Assembly: GCA_023393635.1 (NCBI GenBank)
Contig: JAEWKT010000041.1
Location: forward strand, 68,212-132,211
DNA: 64,000 nt
Source of the DNA: Pseudomonadota bacterium
GTDB taxonomy: Bacteria > Pseudomonadota > Gammaproteobacteria > Pseudomonadales > Moraxellaceae
Direction: 5' to 3'
Part shown: positions 35,811-44,712 of the stretch, one piece after another
Numbering within the stretch: position 1 is the first letter of the stretch
Layout: every line of letters begins with the position of its first letter
Program-made: the position numbers and the translations under genes
The notes under the pieces: generated by a model
The model's input: only the letters and a program-made list of their open reading frames with translations
Told to the model about the DNA's origin: nothing
Database searches by the model: none

Positions 35811-37043
35811 ATGAGCCAACAACTTTCCTTGCAAAAAGATAAAATTCGTTTCCTGCTACTTGAAGGTGTGCACCAAAACGCCCTTGATGTACTGCATGCA
35901 GCGGGCTATACCAACATTGATTACCGCAAAACGGCACTTGATGAAGATGCTTTAATTGAAGCAATTCAGGATGCGCATTTTGTTGGCTTGCGTTCGCGCA
36001 CCCAATTAACTGAAAAAGTAATTGCGGCCGCCAATAAATTAACAGCCGTGGGTTGCTTTTGTATTGGAACCAATCAGGTAGATTTGGATGCGGCGCTGGT
36101 GCGTGGTATTCCTGTATTTAATGCCCCGTACTCTAATACTCGTTCGGTAGCCGAACTGGTATTGGCACAAACCATTTTATTGTTACGTGGTATTCCTGAA
36201 AAAAATGCCATGGTTCACCGTGGTGGCTGGTCAAAATCTGCCGAAGGTTCTTATGAAGCGCGCGGCAAGACCTTGGGTATTGTGGGCTACGGCTCTATTG
36301 GTTCGCAGTTGTCGGTACTGGCTGAATCGTTGGGCATGAAAGTCATTTATTTTGACACTGTTGCCAAATTGCCTTTAGGTAATGCGCGTCAGGTTGCCAG
36401 TCTGGATGAATTATTATCTCAGTCAGATGTGGTATCGCTGCATGTGCCTGATGTGCCATCAACACGTAACTTTATGCGTGCTGAGCAGTTTGCCAAAATG
36501 AAACAAGGCGGTATTTTTATTAATGCAGCGCGTGGAACTTGTGTGGATATTGATGCGCTGGCGGCTGCGCTTGAATCCAAGCATTTAAGTGGTGCAGCAG
36601 TAGACGTGTTCCCTAAAGAGCCAAAAGCCAATGATGAAGAGTTTGTGTCGCCATTGCGTGGTTTTGACAATGTGATTTTAACCCCGCACATTGGTGGTTC
36701 AACTCAGGAAGCGCAAGCCAATATTGGCCTTGAAGTGGCTGAAAAATTTGTACGTTATTCTGACTCTGGTGCCACCATTACTTCGGTGAACTTTCCAGAA
36801 GTATCGATGCCACAGCAGGAAGGCACGCACCGCTTATTGCACATTCATAAAAACGTGCCAGGTGTACTGTCTGCAGTGAATCAGTTGTTTGCCACGCAAA
36901 ATATTAACATTGCCGCGCAAACATTAATGACCAAAGGCGATGTGGGTTATTTGGTGATGGACGTGGATGCCAGTGCATCTGATGCCGCGCTAGAAGCCTT
37001 ACAAGGCGTTGAAGGCACCATTCGTGTGCGTGTGTTGTACTAA
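35811..37043 (+). CDS. serA: D-3-phosphoglycerate dehydrogenase
   Basis: SerA oxidises 3-phosphoglycerate, the first step of serine synthesis, and in E. coli also reduces 2-oxoglutarate to D-2-hydroxyglutarate. I chose ATG 35811, which has GGGAG seven bases upstream and gives 410 residues, exactly the E. coli length; the frame extends to 35742 but the added residues look non-coding. NAD-binding loop: GIVGYGSIGSQL. Substrate Arg and catalytic Glu-His are in NAARGTCVDIDAL and LTPHIGGSTQEAQ. A C-terminal ACT domain (HKNVPGVLSAVNQLF) is the serine feedback site. Confidence 0.97.
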   Translation: MSQQLSLQKDKIRFLLLEGVHQNALDVLHAAGYTNIDYRKTALDEDALIEAIQDAHFVGLRSRTQLTEKVIAAANKLTAVGCFCIGTNQVDLDAALVRGIPVFNAPYSNTRSVAELVLAQTILLLRGIPEKNAMVHRGGWSKSAEGSYEARGKTLGIVGYGSIGSQLSVLAESLGMKVIYFDTVAKLPLGNARQVASLDELLSQSDVVSLHVPDVPSTRNFMRAEQFAKMKQGGIFINAARGTCVDIDALAAALESKHLSGAAVDVFPKEPKANDEEFVSPLRGFDNVILTPHIGGSTQEAQANIGLEVAEKFVRYSDSGATITSVNFPEVSMPQQEGTHRLLHIHKNVPGVLSAVNQLFATQNINIAAQTLMTKGDVGYLVMDVDASASDAALEALQGVEGTIRVRVLY

Positions 37044-37061
37044 ATAATTTAAAAAGATATG

Positions 37062-37096
37062 AAAAAAAGCCCTGTCAAATTTGATGGGGTTTTTAT
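37062..37096 (+). terminator. Intrinsic terminator after serA
   Basis: An imperfect stem AAAAAGCCCTGTCAAA / TTTGATGGGGTTTTT, with a T-run, starts 18 bases past the serA stop. Confidence 0.65.
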
Positions 37097-37169
37097 TGCC
37101 TATCATCAAATAAATAGCAATCCTTGCTCTTTGATTACAGGCGGCACAAAAATACGTTAAATTTATCTG

Positions 37170-38258
37170 TTAATCAGGTACTTCTCCAATATCCCGTGGC
37201 TCTACCCGCGGTTGGACATTCATGGTATGACGAAACTTGCTGGAACGTGCATAAGCTGGAATGCGCACACGCTGAATTGACCCCAACGGCTGATGTTCTC
37301 TTAAGCAATGCCACGGATTAAATGACAACACATCATCGCCATACACACGGCGCGCTGGACTATAGGCATCTTGTGGGGGAATTACAATTTTGCCAATGGG
37401 TTGATAAGGTGACTTGCCTTCATCCCATTCAATTGATGCATCTTCAATGGGCATCTCATCAGGATGCGTACACAACTGGGCATTGAGCTCATATTCTGCA
37501 CCCGAGCGGCTAAAAAAATCTACCACCAAGTCGCGAATGCCCGAGGGACGATCAGTAGTATCAATGCTTTGACGGGTTAAAGCGCGAACTTCGGGTGACA
37601 GCGGAGCAGCATTAATTTTGGCAATGTAATCACCATAGCGAATGGCCGCCATGCTGTAAAAGGTCTCACCCAAAATATGCGTGGGCGGTGCACCAATTTT
37701 TTTAAGCGGAGATTTAGTATGTGCCAATAAGCCTGCAATGCTACTGACGGGTTTGGCCAGTGAATCTCCCATTTGTTTAATTAAATCTGGGCTATCATCA
37801 TATTTTTCAGCAATATGTTGTGACTTCCAGTAAGCCTGTACATGACCAAATGGAATCACAGGAAAATTGACCAATAAAAAATCCTGCGTTACGTCATTTT
37901 GATGCTCTGGCAGAATTTTTTCTCCTTCCACACCAATCACTTTAATCGCCATGCCATAGGCAGTTGGAATACGGTCATCTTTAATATGCCCAAACGCACT
38001 GGACAGGCGAATAACAATGGGATAACGCTTGGGAATAGCAAATAGTCCTTGTGCCAAATGTTCAGGTAAGTGGTCATAAATTTCTAAGTGACCTTTTATA
38101 ATACCGTGACTTTTGGCATGCGCATCACGGGTGGCATGGCGTTCCTTATCAAATGCTTTGGCATTAACACGTCCCATGGAAGCTACAATTTTTTCAATTA
38201 GTTGATCTTCATCAAAACTTTTTACTTCAACATCGGGCGTATAGCGGTAATAGGACAT
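37170..38258 (-). CDS. Catalase-like haem protein
   Basis: 362 residues, shorter than true catalases (about 480 or more). The front RHATRDAHAKSHGIIKGHLEI aligns with the catalase segment carrying the distal histidine, and IRLSSAFGHIKDDRIPTAYGMAIKV and DFLLVNFPVIP follow the catalase beta-barrel pattern. The typical proximal haem motif with Tyr is not obvious; the end reads IQRVRIPAYARSSKFRH. Such 'catalase family' proteins may handle organic peroxides or bind haem without strong catalase activity. It is followed on the same strand by no gene, and preceded by a hemerythrin gene, 51 bases upstream, so both may respond to oxidants. Confidence 0.82.
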   Translation of the reverse strand: MSYYRYTPDVEVKSFDEDQLIEKIVASMGRVNAKAFDKERHATRDAHAKSHGIIKGHLEIYDHLPEHLAQGLFAIPKRYPIVIRLSSAFGHIKDDRIPTAYGMAIKVIGVEGEKILPEHQNDVTQDFLLVNFPVIPFGHVQAYWKSQHIAEKYDDSPDLIKQMGDSLAKPVSSIAGLLAHTKSPLKKIGAPPTHILGETFYSMAAIRYGDYIAKINAAPLSPEVRALTRQSIDTTDRPSGIRDLVVDFFSRSGAEYELNAQLCTHPDEMPIEDASIEWDEGKSPYQPIGKIVIPPQDAYSPARRVYGDDVLSFNPWHCLREHQPLGSIQRVRIPAYARSSKFRHTMNVQPRVEPRDIGEVPD

Positions 38259-38309
38259 ATTTGGCTCGCTTTAATAGAGGGCGTATTGGACATCAGATGG
38301 CATGAGTTT

Positions 38310-38762
38310 TTATTGGACAGCATGCTTTTGCTTTTGTAGCGCGTACTCATCCAGATATTGCTTGGCCAGTTGCTGTTTTTGGCTTTCAGATAAAATTTTG
38401 CCTGACATTTGAAAAAATCGGTGTTCTTCTTCAGACAAATGATGATGCACTTGATCGACCAGTTTTTTGGCCGCTGCCATCCATGCCGAGGTAGTTTGGT
38501 CGGCCTGCTCTACTTCTTCAAGATATTCGTCAATTTGGTGATGTTCGGACATCGCATGACGGGTTAAATCCACCCCATTATCATCCATCAGTAAAGGAAT
38601 ATAAAAGTATCGCTCTTCTGCTGTTTCGTGCGCTTCTAATTCAATTTTGAACTGTTTAAAAATTTCATCACGCTCATCGCTTGCCCCGTGAGTTTGTAAT
38701 AATTGTGCGCCCAATTGTCGTTGCACTTCATGGCTTTGGCGTAGGGCTTCAAAAATGTTCAT
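38310..38762 (-). CDS. Hemerythrin HHE-domain protein
   Basis: 150 residues, an all-helical oxygen- or iron-binding protein with a di-iron site. The histidine and glutamate ligands lie in RQSHEVQRQL, EAHETAEERYFYIPLL, SEHHQIDEYLEEVE and HHHLSEEEHRFF, spread over four helices. I chose ATG 38762, with AGGTG seven bases upstream; a GTG three codons before is inside that site. Hemerythrin-like proteins store or sense oxygen, NO or iron. Its gene leads the catalase-like gene, which suggests a small oxidative or nitrosative stress operon. Confidence 0.9.
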   Translation of the reverse strand: MNIFEALRQSHEVQRQLGAQLLQTHGASDERDEIFKQFKIELEAHETAEERYFYIPLLMDDNGVDLTRHAMSEHHQIDEYLEEVEQADQTTSAWMAAAKKLVDQVHHHLSEEEHRFFQMSGKILSESQKQQLAKQYLDEYALQKQKHAVQ

Positions 38763-39169
38763 GGCTAACACCTAATATTGTTGCGTTAAATAGTGTTTTA
38801 ACAATAGCGCATAGGCACAATCAGGCGTGTTGCAAAAATACAGGAGCTCGTTAATCGTTTGTAATACAGTATTTTATTGCATGCGAATTAGTACCAAGAC
38901 TAAAAAAGAAAAGCCCATTACTCTCATCCTGAGGGCGCTGGGCTTTGCGGCTGTATCACATTAACTTGGTTATTATGGGTTTAATCCAGTTAAACCTACG
39001 GTTTCTCAACCATATTGAAGTTTTTCTAGTGCTTTACTTGCGCTCCGTGCAAGCAACTTATCGTGAAGCCATAATGCCAAAACAACCAATGTCACAATAG
39101 TGGCTAAAAGAGCTTATTAATGTAAGCCAAAGACTACATTAAAGTCACAATATATACACTTTTGTCATT
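38763..39169. other. Intergenic region between hemerythrin and recD
   Basis: These 407 bases hold the promoter of the hemerythrin gene (minus strand) in the lower half and the putative recD terminator at 38900-38946. No RNA gene or coding frame was recognised in the rest; the part next to recD is AT-rich without clear structure. Confidence 0.5.
38900..38946 (-). terminator. Terminator-like hairpin downstream of recD
   Basis: On the minus strand the stem AAAGCCCA/TGGGCTTT, with a smaller inner CTC/GAG pairing, is followed by TTCTTTTTTAG. It lies about 225 bases after the recD stop and probably closes the recCBD transcript. Confidence 0.6.
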
Positions 39170-40918
39170 TTATAACATTTTTTGCAATTGATGGCGTAGT
39201 CCAGTATGTCGTAAGGCTTTGTTATGTAAGGCTTGTTCAGCGACCACATTATTACTCCACAATACGACTTGCTGCTTGGCACGTGTTACAGCAGTGTAAA
39301 GAAGTTCACGACTAAGCAAATCTTTTGCGGCAGCATCTAATACTACGGCAACCTTTTCAAATTCTGAGCCTTGTGATTTATGAATGGTTAAGGCAAATGC
39401 AGTGCTAATGTCCTGTACAGGCAAGCGTGTGCTGGCAATACCTTGGCTCAAATGCGGAAAATAAACCTGCCACTTGCCATGTTTATCCGCTAGACACAAT
39501 CCAATGTCACCGTTAGACAACTGCAACGCATAATCGTTTCGGTTCATCATGATAGGGCGACCACTAAACCACTCCTGCTGCGCGGCATAACGTCCATAGG
39601 CCTGCTGTTGTGCCTGTTGCAGGCGTTTAGTCATTTCCTGATTAATCCGCTGTATCCCCAGTCGCCCTGCACGCATGGCAGATAAGATACGGTAGCGATC
39701 AAAGGCGGCAAAGAGCTGCTCAATATGTTGCTCACTCTGGCCATGGCTTGATTGTAGTGCGTCTACATAAGGCAAAAAGCCTTGCCATAATTTGTCAAAT
39801 AACTGTTGGTCGCTTAAATCCTGCGGATCAATATGCTGTAGCTGGTCAGGCGAATGCTCAAATGCCTGCCAGAATTGCACACTCTCCTGCTGCAAAATAG
39901 CACTTGCCAACTGGCCAATGCCTTGTGTGGCACTAAAACGCTGACTTTGGGTTAAATGAATCTGATATTGTTTTAAGCCAGGTGTTTGTTGCAAATCAGC
40001 CAGTACTGCACCTGCATCTACTGCGGCCAGTTGGTCTGCATCACCTAATATAATTACCCGTGTGCCTGTGGCAATGGCAGCAAACAGTAAACTGGCCAGA
40101 GCCAAATCCAGCATTGAGCCTTCATCTAGGACAATTAAATCATAAGGCAGCAAGGCTTGAGCGTGATAACGTGGTTTCCCGCTTGTACCCAATCCCAGTA
40201 AACGATGAATGGTTTGTGCGGTTTGAATATGGCTACTGGCAATGCCTGATTGGGCAAAGGCAATATCCAGTACACTTTGCATGCGCTGCGCGGCTTTACC
40301 TGTTGGGGCAGCCAAGGCAATGCGTAAATCTGGTTGCGCTTGTTGTAAGGCCTTGACAATGCGCACCAGCGTATAAGTTTTGCCTGTGCCTGGCCCACCT
40401 GTAATTAAGCTAAATGAATGCTGGCCTGCCAATTGAATGGCTTGCCGTTGTAGGGGGTTGGCGTTTTCTTCTGTATCAAATTGCACAGTTACTGTTCGAA
40501 CAGGCGTTAATATGCGTGTTAATTGTTCAGCCAGTTGATTTTCCTGTTGCCACTGTCGATAAAAATACACATAATCGCCCGCCCTGACTAAGGGTGCGGG
40601 TTGTGTCTGTGCATTACTTTCATCGACAATCGCAGGATGTTGCATTTGTTTGAAATTTGAGCTAACTTGAGCAATATATAAGCAAGTATGCCCAGCATCT
40701 AATGCTTGCCCAAGTTGAATAATTAGCTGTTTAATATCATTTTTTTTCTCAGACGATGTATCTGGATATAGTTGGGCCATATGCTCGGCCAGCGCCACAT
40801 ACCACGCGCGCTCATCAAGCTCTATGGCTTCCGATAGGTTATCAACAGACTTATCCGCAAGGTTATCAACAGGCTTGTCCACAGACTTATCCGCAAGGTT
40901 ATCAACAGAGTTATCCAC
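39170..40918 (-). CDS. recD: Exodeoxyribonuclease V alpha subunit RecD
   Basis: RecD is the fast 5'-3' helicase of RecBCD, which processes double-strand breaks up to Chi sites. At 582 residues it is slightly short of E. coli's 608. Walker A is TGGPGTGKTYT, Walker B LIVLDEGSMLDLALA, and the C-terminal helicase motif FALTIHKSQGSEFEKV is intact. Start GTG 40918 has a strong AAGGAG. The first 28 residues are seven tetrapeptides (MDNS, VDNL, ADKS, VDKP, then VDNL, ADKS, VDNL), which replace the usual N-terminus and come from a 12-bp DNA repeat. It follows recB by 23 bases. Confidence 0.96.
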   Translation of the reverse strand: MDNSVDNLADKSVDKPVDNLADKSVDNLSEAIELDERAWYVALAEHMAQLYPDTSSEKKNDIKQLIIQLGQALDAGHTCLYIAQVSSNFKQMQHPAIVDESNAQTQPAPLVRAGDYVYFYRQWQQENQLAEQLTRILTPVRTVTVQFDTEENANPLQRQAIQLAGQHSFSLITGGPGTGKTYTLVRIVKALQQAQPDLRIALAAPTGKAAQRMQSVLDIAFAQSGIASSHIQTAQTIHRLLGLGTSGKPRYHAQALLPYDLIVLDEGSMLDLALASLLFAAIATGTRVIILGDADQLAAVDAGAVLADLQQTPGLKQYQIHLTQSQRFSATQGIGQLASAILQQESVQFWQAFEHSPDQLQHIDPQDLSDQQLFDKLWQGFLPYVDALQSSHGQSEQHIEQLFAAFDRYRILSAMRAGRLGIQRINQEMTKRLQQAQQQAYGRYAAQQEWFSGRPIMMNRNDYALQLSNGDIGLCLADKHGKWQVYFPHLSQGIASTRLPVQDISTAFALTIHKSQGSEFEKVAVVLDAAAKDLLSRELLYTAVTRAKQQVVLWSNNVVAEQALHNKALRHTGLRHQLQKML

Positions 40919-40919
40919 A
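40839..40919. repeat. Array of seven DnaA-box-like 9-mers at 12-bp spacing inside the recD start
   Basis: Starting at 40839, 40851, 40863, 40875, 40887, 40899 and 40911 lie TTATCAACA, TTATCCGCA, TTATCAACA, TTGTCCACA, TTATCCGCA, TTATCAACA and TTATCCACA, each followed by three bases. The last is the perfect E. coli consensus DnaA box; the others differ by one base each. A 24-bp or 36-bp higher-order repeat is visible. The last box overlaps the GTG start of recD. It may be a coding repeat, a DnaA-binding site, or both. Confidence 0.85.
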
Positions 40920-40941
40920 AGCTTCTCCTTTTGATCTTAGT

Positions 40942-43900
40942 CTATGAGGACACAGCTTCATGTTGCCCCAAGAGCTGATCTAGTTGATCAATAAGGTCTA
41001 GATTAACTGGCCAGTGCAGTACGCCTGTCTGATCAGTGCCTTCACGCATACCACGTAAGTATAAATACACCACCCCGCCCAAATGTTGCTGCGGCTGATA
41101 CTCTGGCAGGCGCAAACGCAAATAACGATGCAGTGCCACTTGATACAGCACTGCTTGCAACCAGTAGCCTGCACTGCTCATGTTTTGCTGTAATGCGTCA
41201 GGCTGGTAGTTACTCAGGCCATCAGGCTGTGCATAGGCTTTTAAGGAGTTACTTTTATAATCAGCCACATAGTATTTGTTGTTGTGCTCATACACCAGAT
41301 CAATATAACCGTGTAAATAACGCGCATTAAACACTGGATTGAGCGTGGCCACAGGCAGATTGTATTGTTGCAGCAACTGATACATGGCCTGCGTATCCAG
41401 TGGTTGATTGCTTAAGGCCAAATGAAACTCAAACTCATGTATCTGATTACTCAGCTCTGCCAGTGCTGCCCCATCAGGCAAATTGGCATGCACAATATCA
41501 TTAAACCAAAGTTGCATGTTGTCTAAGGTCAGATGGGGATTTTTTTGTGCCAATTCATCCAGATTAATGGCAAATTTTTGCATTTGCTCCATAAAAATAG
41601 CCTGCCAGTGCTGTGGCTGTTTGGGGTTGATACGCTCCAAAATGCCATGTAAGCACTCGCCTGCCTGTGTGCCACGCGGAAAAGCAAAGCAAAACGCCTC
41701 ATGCTTGGCTTCTAGTGCCTGAGACGGCTGGGCTAAGTCAACGTTTGGCTCATCCATATGCAGCATGCGATCTGCCGTTGCCGATTCGCTATCAGGCGCA
41801 TGGGTTCGATCAGCACTGTTGTTAGTATTGCTGGCACTCTTATCTGCTGCACTGGGCATGGCACTTGCTTTTTGATAGCGTGATAGCTGGCTAAAGCTGG
41901 TTAAACCCCATGCCTGTTGTCGCTGCGTGGGCATTGGCCGTGCGTTGAGCTGCGGCGGCGTATCATGTTGGCTATACACAAACGCTGGGCATTGGCTAAG
42001 CTCTTCTTCTATTTTACTATGAGCGCATAGCCACTCGCTCTGGTTGACTGGCAGCCAATGATACAATAAACCTTTCGGTGGTTTTGGCTTACCCTTGGCA
42101 TCAGCCCCTGGCAATGGCGGTGCGATCACATATAAACACACGCTGGCACGGGTTAATGCCACATACATCAGGCGTTTTTGCTCGGCCAGTTCACGCGCCC
42201 GATGCGCTTTTTCATGGTCAGGGTTTGTGTGATCAAAACTGAGCTTGCGCTGTTGGTTTTCTTCATAAAACGCCAGTTTAATGGCATCAGGTTTGCTTTT
42301 GTCCAGGCTACCGACAAATACAATGGGAAACTCAAGCCCTTTGGATTTATGAATCGTCATGAGCTGGACGCCTTGAGTCCCCGATAAGCGTCGTTCCAAC
42401 TCGGTTTCCCGCTGCGAAGGATGCTTCATTTGCTGCATTAACCAGCCCAGCAAATAATGCTGCCCTGATAAACTTTGCTCACGCTGATGTATTAGCTCTA
42501 CCACATGGCGTAAATTAACCACATGTCGCTCAGCATTATCGACACTCGCCAGTTGTTGCCACACCTTAAATTGACGGGCAAACTGTTGCCATGCGGTCAA
42601 GAAACCAGACTGATGCCACTGCTCAGCCCATTGAATAAACAATGCTTGTAAACGGGCAAGCTGGTCAGAGTCCTGATCGAGCAGCAATAAATCGTGCAGT
42701 GTTTGCCCCACCAGTAAGCCCGACAACACGCGACGCAAATAGCCTTCATGTAAGGGATTAAGCATCAGTTGCATCAGTGCAGCCACTTCAGTAGCCATGG
42801 CACTTGCCAGTACATTCATGCGTGCACTACGGCACACTGGAATTTTTGCCTGTAATAAAATGGTTTCAATATCATCTAATTGATGGTTTGCACGGCACAG
42901 CACGGCAATATCATTAGGCACTAATGCTTTTGGCAACACGTCAGGATCTTGTGCATTCCAGTATAGCTTGCCCTCGGCAGCGGCCTGTAATAGCTGAATA
43001 ATCTGCCATGCAATTTGCGTCAATTCATTTTTTTTATCCTGCACGCATAACCAGCGCAACGGCTGTGGATTAATATGCAATTGACCTTGCGCATCCAGCT
43101 GCCAACACAACTGCGTCTTGTTATGCCCTGCTGCCTCTACAGGCGCGTATTGAATCTCCTCACCCAATTCAATATTACGCTGCAATAAAGTGTCTACTGC
43201 CTGAACCAGCGGTGCAATAGAACGATGGTTAAACTGTAAAAAATGCTGCCTGCCTTGCTTGGTTCGCACGTCATCGCGGGCTTTTTTGTAGGTAAGCATG
43301 TCTCCACCGCGAAAGCCATAAATGGCTTGTTTGGGATCGCCCACTAAAATTAGGCAATTTTTGCTGGTTGGCACTGCATTGCGCCAAATTTGCGCAATAA
43401 TTTGATCCTGATCACTATTGGTGTCCTGAAACTCATCCACCAACGCCACGGGATAACGATGTTGAATATGCTGCGCTAAGGCCTGACCATTGGGTTGGGT
43501 ATCTTGCAATGCGTGAGCCAGTGTGCGCATTTGCTGGGAAAAGGTGGTTTCGCCATGCTCTGCCAATAGTTGCGGTAATGCCTGGCGAATAGTCTGGCTT
43601 AAATAATAATTCAAATATTGGCTGGCTTGCGCTAAGCCTTGTTGAAGTTGCTGGCGAACCTCTGCGCATTGTTGAATCAGCCTGACCAATGACAATTGAT
43701 TAAATACAGCCAAAGCAGTTTGATCTTCGGGCTTGGTCTTAAACTGTGCCTCAATATTTAAAAAACCATCCAATAAATCAGCAAATTTTTCATGCTCATC
43801 CAGTTGCAATAAATAATTAAGCGAATGACTGGCAATACTCTCCAGCATGGCGGGCAGCAAATGGCCGTGTTTCTTAAATGCCTTTACGCCGTTTAAATGA

Positions 43901-44712
43901 TTTTTATAAATCCCCTCATCTTGAAAAAAATCATTAAATGCCACTAATATACTAGGGTCTATATTACAAATGGCCTGATGGACTTGGTCATAGGCTGGCC
44001 AGTCAAATTGCGGCATAGGCACGTTTTCAATCGGTGCGGATAAAAAATTAAGCACCTGCCCCATGTTGCTTGCAAAATGATCGACATCTTTATAATTACC
44101 ACTAATCACCAGCAGCTCAATTAAGCGTGGATGTTGCTGGCTGTACCACTGCCGCAGGCTTTGATGCATTACCTGATAGCACAGCTCAGCTTCTTGTTCG
44201 CTAATTTGCAGGCTTTCATACTGGCCACTGTCAAAAGCAAACTCACTCATTAATTTTTGGCAAAAACTATCCAGCGTGCCCACAAATAATTCATCAAAAG
44301 TATCTAAGGCCAGTTGCAACAGATTTTGCGCATGCGCTTGCTGATCCACATTTAGATTTTGTAGAAAATGCACCGCTAGCCAGTCTTTACGCTCAACCGC
44401 TTGCTGTAGGGTAAGCGGTAAGTCATCAATACCCTGTTTTAAAATACTGCGGTAGGTTTCAAACGATTTGCGAATACGGGATTTTAATTCAGCGGCGGCA
44501 GCACGGGTAAAGGTGGTGGCAATAATTTGTCTGGTAAAAAAACCACCTTCGACAATCAGGCGCACCATTAAGGTGGCCAGCGTCCATGTTTTGCCTGTGC
44601 CTGCCGAGGCTTCGATTAAATGTAAACCTTGCAGTGCTAAATCAATGGCAGGATTGGCAGGAATTTGAATCAGTGTTTGGGAATGACTGGGTGCCTGAGC
44701 AAGATCGTTCAT
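40942..44712 (-). CDS. recB: Exodeoxyribonuclease V beta subunit RecB
   Basis: RecB is the 3'-5' helicase and sole nuclease of RecBCD and loads RecA. I chose ATG 44712, giving 1256 residues; it overlaps the recC stop as TAATG and has GGGAAG upstream, whereas a frame reaching 44787 lies within recC. Walker A is EASAGTGKTWTLATL at the front; the UvrD helicase motifs include VDEFQDTNSDQDQI, GDPKQAIYGFRGGD and MTIHKSKGLEFPIVF. The C-terminal nuclease domain has GYIDLVYEH and VADYKSN, the catalytic Asp-Asp-Lys. Ser/Asp-rich linker lies near 1000. E. coli RecB has 1180 residues. Confidence 0.97.
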   Translation of the reverse strand: MNDLAQAPSHSQTLIQIPANPAIDLALQGLHLIEASAGTGKTWTLATLMVRLIVEGGFFTRQIIATTFTRAAAAELKSRIRKSFETYRSILKQGIDDLPLTLQQAVERKDWLAVHFLQNLNVDQQAHAQNLLQLALDTFDELFVGTLDSFCQKLMSEFAFDSGQYESLQISEQEAELCYQVMHQSLRQWYSQQHPRLIELLVISGNYKDVDHFASNMGQVLNFLSAPIENVPMPQFDWPAYDQVHQAICNIDPSILVAFNDFFQDEGIYKNHLNGVKAFKKHGHLLPAMLESIASHSLNYLLQLDEHEKFADLLDGFLNIEAQFKTKPEDQTALAVFNQLSLVRLIQQCAEVRQQLQQGLAQASQYLNYYLSQTIRQALPQLLAEHGETTFSQQMRTLAHALQDTQPNGQALAQHIQHRYPVALVDEFQDTNSDQDQIIAQIWRNAVPTSKNCLILVGDPKQAIYGFRGGDMLTYKKARDDVRTKQGRQHFLQFNHRSIAPLVQAVDTLLQRNIELGEEIQYAPVEAAGHNKTQLCWQLDAQGQLHINPQPLRWLCVQDKKNELTQIAWQIIQLLQAAAEGKLYWNAQDPDVLPKALVPNDIAVLCRANHQLDDIETILLQAKIPVCRSARMNVLASAMATEVAALMQLMLNPLHEGYLRRVLSGLLVGQTLHDLLLLDQDSDQLARLQALFIQWAEQWHQSGFLTAWQQFARQFKVWQQLASVDNAERHVVNLRHVVELIHQREQSLSGQHYLLGWLMQQMKHPSQRETELERRLSGTQGVQLMTIHKSKGLEFPIVFVGSLDKSKPDAIKLAFYEENQQRKLSFDHTNPDHEKAHRARELAEQKRLMYVALTRASVCLYVIAPPLPGADAKGKPKPPKGLLYHWLPVNQSEWLCAHSKIEEELSQCPAFVYSQHDTPPQLNARPMPTQRQQAWGLTSFSQLSRYQKASAMPSAADKSASNTNNSADRTHAPDSESATADRMLHMDEPNVDLAQPSQALEAKHEAFCFAFPRGTQAGECLHGILERINPKQPQHWQAIFMEQMQKFAINLDELAQKNPHLTLDNMQLWFNDIVHANLPDGAALAELSNQIHEFEFHLALSNQPLDTQAMYQLLQQYNLPVATLNPVFNARYLHGYIDLVYEHNNKYYVADYKSNSLKAYAQPDGLSNYQPDALQQNMSSAGYWLQAVLYQVALHRYLRLRLPEYQPQQHLGGVVYLYLRGMREGTDQTGVLHWPVNLDLIDQLDQLLGQHEAVSS

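Noticed and set aside
40835..40919. CRISPR-like short repeats in recD
   Set aside because: The units are 12 bp with no unique spacers and are in frame with a coding gene, so they are a coding tandem repeat, not a CRISPR array.
40839..40919. Chromosomal replication origin
   Set aside because: The DnaA-box-like array lies within recD with no AT-rich unwinding element, dnaA, dnaN or gidA nearby.
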